A DNA stretch of 64,000 nucleotides, taken from the NCBI RefSeq assembly GCF_022374875.2, contig NZ_CP092427.2, positions 5,518,001-5,582,000 on the forward strand. The letters are read 5' to 3'. Of this stretch, positions 58,795-64,000 are shown piece by piece. Within the stretch, counting starts at the first letter, position 1, and every line of letters starts with the position of its first letter. Made by a program: the position numbers and the translations under genes. A model generated the notes under the pieces. That model had not been told where the DNA came from. It did no database searches and saw nothing but the letters and a program-made list of their open reading frames with translations. The stretch comes from Mycolicibacterium rufum (GTDB lineage: Bacteria; Actinomycetota; Actinomycetes; Mycobacteriales; Mycobacteriaceae).

Positions 58795-59295
58795 TCAGCC
58801 GGGCGTCTGGCACCGGTCGATGTCGAGCGCGGCCGCCGCTGCGAACTCGGCCAGCAGCGGTCCGTGACCGTGGCGGTACGAGTCCGGGTGGGTGGAGTAG
58901 ACGAACACAGTGCCCAGGCGTCGCTGTGGCGCGCACAGCGGAGCGGCCAGCACCGACCGCAGGCCCAGTCCCCGCGCGGCGGCCATCCAGGGAGCCCACC
59001 CCAGTCTCGTCGCCGAGTGCTGCGCCCGGCGCACGGTGTTGTGCCGCCATGCGTTGGCGCACGGGTTCTGAGGGTTCGCGTCGTGCAGCGCGATGAGACG
59101 CTCTGCGACACGGTCGGTGGCCACCGAGGTGATCCGGCGGCCGTCGGTGGTCAGCAAGGTGATGCCGCAGCCGGCGGTGCCCGGGAACAGGGACACGCAC
59201 CGGTGCGCCAGCACCCGCAGGGTGAACGTCAGCGGCGGCTCGTTGTCGGTGACCGCGGGGAACAGCAGTCGAGGGCGCATCAGTGTGGATTTCAT
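58795..59295 (-). CDS. GAF-domain-like protein
   Basis: 166 residues from ATG 59295 with GAGGCGG upstream. A single sensor-type domain is suggested by AGCGITLLTTDGRRITSVATD, then RSVLAAPLCAPQRRLGTVFVYS and a closing helix LAEFAAAAALDID, the layout of mycobacterial GAF proteins. No output domain is attached. It may sense a small ligand or redox state. It is divergent from the manganese catalase and shares its 202-bp upstream region. Confidence 0.72.
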   Translation of the reverse strand: MKSTLMRPRLLFPAVTDNEPPLTFTLRVLAHRCVSLFPGTAGCGITLLTTDGRRITSVATDRVAERLIALHDANPQNPCANAWRHNTVRRAQHSATRLGWAPWMAAARGLGLRSVLAAPLCAPQRRLGTVFVYSTHPDSYRHGHGPLLAEFAAAAALDIDRCQTPG

Positions 59296-59389
59296 CGAGC
59301 CGCCTCGCATCGAAAGTGTCGGTTCGCTGCCGGTACCCGCGGTCCGCGGGCACAAACCTGAGCGCCGTCGGATTCGCGCCGTACTTTTC

Positions 59390-59414
59390 GGTTTAGGGGG
59401 CCCTGTGCGGGTAT
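59390..59414 (+). promoter_or_regulatory. SigF-like promoter for the manganese catalase
   Basis: GGTTT (59390-59394) and GGGTAT (59409-59414) resemble the mycobacterial SigF consensus, though the 14-bp spacer is slightly short. It lies 84 bp upstream of the catalase start. General-stress control would fit this gene. Confidence 0.5.
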
Positions 59415-59497
59415 CTCGGCCCTACCGCCGGCTGAGCAGCCGTCCATGCGCCGGCTGGTGCGTTCCCGTGTCCACATCTGTGATCTGGAGTCGATTC

Positions 59498-60409
59498 ATG
59501 TTCCGTCATACCGATTATCTGCAATTCGACGTCAAACCCGAGAAGCCCGATCCGGTCTACGCGCGCAAGCTCCAGGAACTTCTCGGAGGGGCGTTCGGCG
59601 AGATGACCGTCACGATGCAGTACCTGATGCAGGGCTGGAACTGTCGGATGAAAGGCAAGTACAAGGACCTGATCATGGACGTGGCCACCGAGGAGATGGG
59701 CCACGTGGAGATGATCGCCACGATGTGCGCGCGACTTCTCGAGGGCGCACCGGCGACCGACGCGACCGAGAACGCGCTGGGCGACCCGGTGGTCGCCGCG
59801 GTGATGGGCGGCATGGATCCTCAGCAGGCCATCATGTCCGGTGGCGCGCCGACGCTCTCGGACAGCCAGGGTTCACCGTGGAACGGCAAATTCGTTGTGG
59901 CATCGGGCAATCTGCTCGCCGACTTCTATGCCAACGTCGCCGCCGAGGCGCAGGGCCGGGTGCAGACCGCGCGGCTGTGGCACATGACCGACGATCCCGG
60001 CGTCAAGGCGATGCTGAAGTTCAACCTGGCTCGGGACACCTACCACCAGAACATGTGGCTGGCGGCGATCGAGGAGTTGCAGGCCGACGGCCTGGAGGGC
60101 GTGGTGGCACCCAACGATCTGTTCGACGAGGAGTTCGAGGAGCACGCCAGCACGCTGTGGCATCTGTCCGACGGCGCTGACGCCGGCAAGGGTCGCTGGG
60201 CGCATGGACCGCTGCCCGACGGCCGGCACACGGGCAAGTTCCTGGCCGATCCGCAACCGCTGGGCGATCTGCAGTCCGGCCCGCCGCCGGATCCGAAGCT
60301 CTACTGCACCTACGACGGCGCCATGGGCGAACCGCGCACGCCGGCCTTCGGCACCGAGAAGGGCGTCATGGGCAAGCTCAAGGATGCCATCGATCCGGAC
60401 AAGACCTAG
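59498..60409 (+). CDS. Manganese catalase
   Basis: 303 residues. Dimanganese-site ligands are visible in the four-helix bundle: GGAFGEMTVTMQYLMQGW, ATEEMGHVEM, and the second-half AAEAQGRVQ and ARDTYHQNM segments. It disproportionates hydrogen peroxide without heme. The C terminus (GTEKGVMGKLKDAIDPDKT) is polar, as in actinobacterial members. It starts at ATG 59498 with CTGGAG upstream, behind a SigF-like promoter. A hairpin at 60428-60462 separates it from the dehydrogenase. Confidence 0.92.
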   Translation: MFRHTDYLQFDVKPEKPDPVYARKLQELLGGAFGEMTVTMQYLMQGWNCRMKGKYKDLIMDVATEEMGHVEMIATMCARLLEGAPATDATENALGDPVVAAVMGGMDPQQAIMSGGAPTLSDSQGSPWNGKFVVASGNLLADFYANVAAEAQGRVQTARLWHMTDDPGVKAMLKFNLARDTYHQNMWLAAIEELQADGLEGVVAPNDLFDEEFEEHASTLWHLSDGADAGKGRWAHGPLPDGRHTGKFLADPQPLGDLQSGPPPDPKLYCTYDGAMGEPRTPAFGTEKGVMGKLKDAIDPDKT

Positions 60410-60415
60410 CTCTCA

Positions 60416-60462
60416 CCCCTTTGGGGCGGGGCAGCGCCGCACCATGGGCGGTGCCTCGCCCC
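60416..60462. terminator. Possible terminator hairpins between catalase and dehydrogenase genes
   Basis: CCCC-TTT-GGGG at about 60416-60426, then GGGGC/GCACC (60428-60432, 60439-60443) pairing with GGTGC/GCCCC (60450-60454, 60458-60462). There is no T-run, so termination may be partial and read-through into the next gene is possible. Confidence 0.4.
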
Positions 60463-60490
60463 ACCGGAAGTCGACCGATCGGAGACGTAC

Positions 60491-61639
60491 GTGTTGGCCA
60501 TGACCTACCGCGGTCCCTACAAGATCCGCGTGGAAGACAAAGACATTCCGGCGATCGAGCACCCCGGCGACGCCATCGTGCGCGTGCAGCGTGCCGCGAT
60601 CTGCGGGTCCGATCTGCACCTCTATCACGGGCTGATGCCCGACACCCGCGTCGGTCACACGTTCGGCCACGAGTTCATCGGGGTGGTGCACGAGGTGGGT
60701 TCCTCGGTGCAGAACCTGCACGTGGGGGACCGGGTGATGGTGCCGTTCAACATCTTCTGCGGTTCATGCTATTTCTGCGCCCGCGGCCTGTACTCCAACT
60801 GCCACAACGTGAATCCGAACGCCACGGCGGTCGGCGGAATCTACGGCTACTCCCACACGTGCGGCGGCTACGACGGCGGCCAGGCGGAGTTCGTGCGTGT
60901 GCCCTTCGCCGACGTCGGCCCGGTCCCCATTCCCGACTGGCTCGACGACGACGACGCGGTGCTGCTGACCGACGCGTTGCCGACCGGGTACTTCGGGGCG
61001 CAGCTCGGCGACATCGTCGAGGGGGACACCGTGATCGTCTTCGGCGCCGGCGCGGTCGGTCTGTTCGCCGCGAGGTCGGCGTGGCTGATGGGCGCCGCGC
61101 GGGTCATCGTGGTCGACCACCTGCAGTACCGGTTGGACAAGGCGCGCACCTTCGCCCATGCGGAGACCTACAACTTCGTGGAGTACGACGACATCGTCGT
61201 CGAGATGAAGAAGGCGACAGGCTATCTGGGCGCCGACGTGGTGATTGACGCGGTGGGTGCCGAGGCCGACGGCAACATGCTGATGCACGTCACGTCCACG
61301 AAGATGAAGCTGCAGGGCGGATCGCCGATCGCGTTGAACTGGGCCATCGACTCGGTCCGCAAAGGCGGGACCGTCTCGGTGATCGGCGCGTACGGCCCGA
61401 TGTTCAGCGCGGTCAAGTTCGGCGACGCGATGAACAAGGGGCTGACCATCAACGCCAACCAGTGCCCGGTCAAGCGGCAGTGGCCGAGGCTGCTCGAACA
61501 TCTGCAGCAGGGCTACTTCAAACCCAGTGACATTGTCACGCACAGGATTCCGCTCGCGGAGATCGCCGAGGGTTATCACATGTTCTCGTCCAAGCTCGAC
61601 GAGTGCATCAAGCCGATCGTCGTCGTCGACGCCCACTGA
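60491..61639 (+). CDS. Zinc-dependent alcohol dehydrogenase
   Basis: 382 residues of the medium-chain zinc family. Catalytic-zinc ligands: Cys38 in AAICGSDLH and the His of GHEF. The structural zinc site is the Cys cluster CGSCYFCARGLYSNC. The Rossmann glycine motif is VFGAGAVGLFAARSAW near residue 182. The long form and insertions resemble formaldehyde- or threonine-dehydrogenase-like members. It starts at GTG 60491, 6 bp after GGAG. It follows the catalase and precedes a small protein gene by 12 bp. Substrate unknown. Confidence 0.87.
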   Translation: MLAMTYRGPYKIRVEDKDIPAIEHPGDAIVRVQRAAICGSDLHLYHGLMPDTRVGHTFGHEFIGVVHEVGSSVQNLHVGDRVMVPFNIFCGSCYFCARGLYSNCHNVNPNATAVGGIYGYSHTCGGYDGGQAEFVRVPFADVGPVPIPDWLDDDDAVLLTDALPTGYFGAQLGDIVEGDTVIVFGAGAVGLFAARSAWLMGAARVIVVDHLQYRLDKARTFAHAETYNFVEYDDIVVEMKKATGYLGADVVIDAVGAEADGNMLMHVTSTKMKLQGGSPIALNWAIDSVRKGGTVSVIGAYGPMFSAVKFGDAMNKGLTINANQCPVKRQWPRLLEHLQQGYFKPSDIVTHRIPLAEIAEGYHMFSSKLDECIKPIVVVDAH

Positions 61640-61651
61640 GAGGAAGAGGTC

Positions 61652-62230
61652 ATGAGCACACCTGCCGACAATCTGCCCGTCTACACCGCGGCGCGCCCGC
61701 CGACGCCCGACAGCGCGTGGCTGCGCAAGACCATTCCCGGGTGGGGCGCGGACGTCGACCCCGCCGACCGTCCGTCGGTGCCCAAGCTCCGCTCCGACCT
61801 CGACTCCGGTGCGCACTGGGAGTTCCCGGAGCGCCAGCCCGAGCCGACGCTGCGCGAACGCTCCGTCGAGCACCGGGTGCTGACGCCGGTCTTCGGCACC
61901 GCGCAGCCGCTGCGCGGGCTCTCCGGCGTGATCCGACGGGTCGCCTACCGCTACAGCGAAGGCCGCGCCGCGCACTGGCTGCTGCTTCTCGGCGCCGATC
62001 GCGTGGACGTCGCCGAACATCGCGTCACCGCGCTGGTGAGGTTGCGCCCGGACGACCCGATCAGCGAGACGGGGATACGGGCCGAGATCACCCGCGGCGG
62101 AGTGCGGTCACGGCTTCGTCGACGGCGCACCGACGTCAAGCACGCCTGGATGGACCCCGTTGTCGTCACGGCCCCGTGGGTCGCGGCCGCGGTGTTCGGC
62201 GCCCGCGCCTGGCGCAGACGCCGCGCGTGA
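61652..62230 (+). CDS. Conserved hypothetical protein with C-terminal membrane segment
   Basis: 192 residues, not recognised. The N-terminal 75 residues are proline-rich and charged. A region near residues 85-110 (LRGLSGVIRRVAYRYSEGRAAHWLLLLGADRVDVAEHR) could be amphipathic. One hydrophobic segment (VVVTAPWVAAAVFGARAW) near the C terminus precedes RRRR, suggesting a single membrane anchor with a cytoplasmic tail. It is probably co-transcribed with the dehydrogenase (12-bp gap, GAGGAAGAGG site). Confidence 0.65.
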   Translation: MSTPADNLPVYTAARPPTPDSAWLRKTIPGWGADVDPADRPSVPKLRSDLDSGAHWEFPERQPEPTLRERSVEHRVLTPVFGTAQPLRGLSGVIRRVAYRYSEGRAAHWLLLLGADRVDVAEHRVTALVRLRPDDPISETGIRAEITRGGVRSRLRRRRTDVKHAWMDPVVVTAPWVAAAVFGARAWRRRRA

Positions 62231-62238
62231 CCGGAGGA

Positions 62239-62358
62239 TCAGGTGGTGGCGTCGTCGTCGCCTTCGGCCTGGTCGGGTTGCTGGGTGCCCGAGGTCTTCA
62301 TCTCGGGATCGCCGTCGGGGTCCTCGGGGTCGGGCCCTGCTGAGACGTCATCTGTCAT
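62239..62358 (-). CDS. Small acidic protein, 39 residues
   Basis: Starts MTDDVSAGPDPEDPDGDPEM and ends with GDDDATT; 11 of 39 residues are Asp or Glu and there is one Lys. GGAGG lies 6 bp before the ATG at 62358. No homologue is recognised. It is divergent from another acidic protein gene (62479), and a GGGTAT element lies upstream on its strand at 62382-62387, but without a matching -35. Confidence 0.55.
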   Translation of the reverse strand: MTDDVSAGPDPEDPDGDPEMKTSGTQQPDQAEGDDDATT

Positions 62359-62409
62359 CATCGACCTCCTTCGAGGGCGCGATACCCGCACAGCCCGTCG
62401 CTACGCATG

Positions 62410-62434
62410 GTTTAGCAATGTCCGGTCTGGCTAT
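62410..62434 (+). promoter_or_regulatory. SigF-like promoter for the acidic DUF5709-type protein
   Basis: GTTT (62410-62413), a 15-bp spacer and GGCTAT (62429-62434) fit the SigF consensus GTTT-N15-GGGTAT with one mismatch, 45 bp upstream of the start at 62479. Confidence 0.5.
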
Positions 62435-62478
62435 GGCTGCGGGGACGAACGTTGCGCTGAATCGAGAGGAGAGCACTG

Positions 62479-62868
62479 GTGAGCACCGATGACGCGACCG
62501 GAACCACCGCCAACGATCTGGGTGGTGCCGACGACATGCTGAGCCCGATGGAGGGCACGGACTCCGACGATCTGCACAACGACGACGGCGACGAGGTGGT
62601 CGATCCTCCGGAGCACTGGAGCGGCGTCGACAAATTCGGCATGTCGGCCGAGGAGCAGCGTCAGGGCGAGAGCCTCGACGAACGCCTCGCCGAGGAGGTG
62701 CCCGATGTAGGTCAGAGCGATGTGGATGTCCGCGACGCCGTCGAGGACCCCGAGGCGGACGTGCCGATCACGGGCACCGACGTCGCCGCCGAGGATCCCG
62801 GCGAGCACGAAGGACAGATCGACGGGGTTCCGGAGGACGGCGAGTCCCTGTTCCCGGTCGTCGAATAG
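62479..62868 (+). CDS. Acidic DUF5709-type protein
   Basis: 129 residues from GTG 62479 with GAGAGGAG upstream. It is very rich in Asp and Glu and appears largely disordered, with the conserved core PPEHWSGVDKFGMSAEEQRQGESLDERLAEEVPD. This pattern is known from actinobacterial proteins of unknown function. A SigF-like promoter precedes it, and the next gene follows 19 bp after its stop. Confidence 0.72.
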   Translation: MSTDDATGTTANDLGGADDMLSPMEGTDSDDLHNDDGDEVVDPPEHWSGVDKFGMSAEEQRQGESLDERLAEEVPDVGQSDVDVRDAVEDPEADVPITGTDVAAEDPGEHEGQIDGVPEDGESLFPVVE

Positions 62869-62887
62869 AGCGAGAGGACCTCTTCTC

Positions 62888-63214
62888 ATGACCGATCTGC
62901 CGTTGCCCGACTTCGACCAGTTGGCGCTGGGCGATGTCCTCCATCGCATCCGGGCTCTCGACGCGTCACAGCTGCAGGAACTGCTGGTGCACGAAGCCGG
63001 CCATGCCGCCCGGGTTCCGGTCCTCGAGATCCTCGAGGCCCGGATGCGTGAACTCGATGCCGGTGCCGAGCCCTCCGGCGGTGACCCGCGCAATGCTCCG
63101 GGCATCGAACCCACGCCCGGTGGCTCACCGGTTCAGCAGTCGACAGCCGCGCAGGCCAACACCCCGCTGCGCCACGGCGTCGCCGGTCAGACCCAAAAGC
63201 GCGGCTTGCCCTGA
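62888..63214 (+). CDS. Conserved hypothetical mycobacterial protein
   Basis: 108 residues from ATG 62888. The N-terminal half forms a likely helical domain (PLPDFDQLALGDVLHRIRAL then LQELLVHEAGHAARVPVLEI); the C-terminal half is polar and low in structure, ending GVAGQTQKRGLP. It contains HEAGHA, which resembles a metalloprotease HExxH motif in spacing, but the surrounding sequence does not support a protease. Probably co-transcribed with the acidic protein upstream. Confidence 0.65.
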   Translation: MTDLPLPDFDQLALGDVLHRIRALDASQLQELLVHEAGHAARVPVLEILEARMRELDAGAEPSGGDPRNAPGIEPTPGGSPVQQSTAAQANTPLRHGVAGQTQKRGLP

Positions 63215-63234
63215 GCCCGCGCGTCCGCGACTGA

Positions 63235-64000
63235 TCAGCCGACCAGCAGCCGCGACGCTGCCCGGTTGAGGAGGCGGCGCGGCCACCCCGACAGACCGTC
63301 GGCGGCCAGCGCCGCCCGTGCGGCATTGCGGCCGCAGACCCCGTGCACACCCCCACCGGGGGGCGCCGCGGCGCTGCCGAGGAACACGTTGTCCAGCGGC
63401 GTCCGCGGACCACCCTGGCCCGGCATCGGCCGAAACACCAACTGCTGGAACAGTTGTGACGTGCCGCCGTTGACCGCGCCGTGGTGCAGGTTGGCATCGC
63501 TGTGCTCGAGGTCGGACGGGCGCTGGATCATCTTGCCGACCACATGGCCGGCGAAGCCCGGGGCGTGCCGTTCCAGCACTGCGTCGACGGTCTCGGCCAG
63601 TTGATCGGCCGAGCGGTCGTCGCTGCACTCGCGCGGCAGGTGCGTATACGCCCAGGCGCTCTCCGTGCCGTCGGGGGAGCGACTGGGATCGGCGGTGGTC
63701 ATCTGCCCGAACAGCATGAACGGGGCCGACGGCACCGTACCGGTGTTCAGATCGGCCATCCAGCGGACCAACCCGTCGTGGTCGGCACCCAGGTGCACCG
63801 TGCCGGCGCCGGCGAGGCTGCGCGACCGCCACGGGATCGGGGCGTCCAAGGCGTAGTCGATCTTGAGCACCGGGGTGTCCCACACGAACCGGTCGAGATC
63901 CCGGCGTGGGCCGTCGGGAAGTACGTCGGGCGGCAGCAGCCGCCGATACAGTTGCGGCGCCGAGGTGTTCGCGATCACCGCCCGACGGCATCGCACGACG
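63235..64000 (-). CDS. Phytoene-desaturase-like FAD-dependent oxidoreductase, C-terminal part (5' end outside window)
   Basis: The last 255 or so codons of a gene that continues beyond the window. RRAVIANTSAPQLYRRLL, the mid-domain VLKIDYALDAPIPW, HLPRECSDDRSADQ and the C-terminal FAD-contacting segment DNVFLGSAAAPPGGGVHGVCG are typical of actinobacterial phytoene-dehydrogenase-like proteins. These bind FAD and desaturate or oxidise isoprenoid or lipid substrates; no carotenoid genes are visible here. The FAD-binding N terminus is not in the window. Confidence 0.82.
   Translation of the reverse strand, partial: VVRCRRAVIANTSAPQLYRRLLPPDVLPDGPRRDLDRFVWDTPVLKIDYALDAPIPWRSRSLAGAGTVHLGADHDGLVRWMADLNTGTVPSAPFMLFGQMTTADPSRSPDGTESAWAYTHLPRECSDDRSADQLAETVDAVLERHAPGFAGHVVGKMIQRPSDLEHSDANLHHGAVNGGTSQLFQQLVFRPMPGQGGPRTPLDNVFLGSAAAPPGGGVHGVCGRNAARAALAADGLSGWPRRLLNRAASRLLVG

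Noticed and set aside
62977..63000. HEAGH in the protein at 62888 as a zinc-protease active site
   Set aside because: Only the short motif is present in a 108-residue helical protein, without the surrounding hydrophobic pattern or a third ligand.

Overview
The window is GC-rich actinobacterial DNA with almost no intergenic space, many GTG starts and 4-bp ATGA/GTGA gene overlaps. A complete exochelin-type siderophore locus with IdeR-like iron boxes, a mycofactocin-type SDR, an F420/Ddn-like reductase, an Rv0910-family protein, a PsiE and a TspO protein point to a rapidly growing mycobacterium (Mycolicibacterium, M. smegmatis-like). This assignment is inferred from gene content; no database search was run.

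Layout. (1) 1-17,125, housekeeping and accessory metabolism: the end of a dihydroxyacetone-kinase-family gene with an RpiB-family isomerase (probably tetrose/tetritol catabolism), a crotonase, an FBP zinc-finger protein, a TetR-P450-SDR group sharing a 14-bp palindromic operator, an EamA exporter, a Ddn-like protein, a potA-D-B-C polyamine transporter operon (PotA apparently starting at CTG), an SRPBCC protein, a 61-bp tandem repeat, an MFS pump, a DmpA-type peptidase, TspO, PsiE and a thioesterase.

(2) 17,116-52,603, the exochelin locus: an ornithine N-hydroxylase translationally coupled to a PanD paralogue, a siderophore-binding lipoprotein, a single 22.6-kb NRPS gene, two half-ABC exporters with complementary degenerate ATPase sites, an MbtH protein, an IS30-family element, a formyltransferase, and a SIP reductase with FepD/FepG/FepC-like importer genes. 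By-eye specificity codes read formyl-hydroxy-Orn (D) / beta-Ala / hydroxy-Orn (D) / Thr (D) / hydroxy-Orn (L), which is the exochelin MS sequence, followed by a sixth module of unknown specificity. PanD would make the beta-alanine. Three IdeR-like boxes (18,922; 47,900; 52,585) mark the transcription units.

Two lesions suggest the pathway is being lost or silenced in this strain: an in-frame TGA splits the formyltransferase, and the IS30 element sits 1-2 bp upstream of the mbtH start, separating the mbtH-exporter-NRPS operon from its presumed iron-regulated promoter. The 7,530-codon NRPS frame is still open, so the damage would be recent.

(3) 52,779-64,000: an ankyrin-repeat protein; a glycosyltransferase / glucosamine-kinase-like / SIS-domain operon joined by GTGA overlaps; a chloroperoxidase-like hydrolase; NTF2-like and GAF-like proteins; a manganese catalase with a SigF-like promoter, an alcohol dehydrogenase and small acidic proteins (a general-stress-type group); and the C-terminal part of a phytoene-desaturase-like oxidoreductase running off the end.
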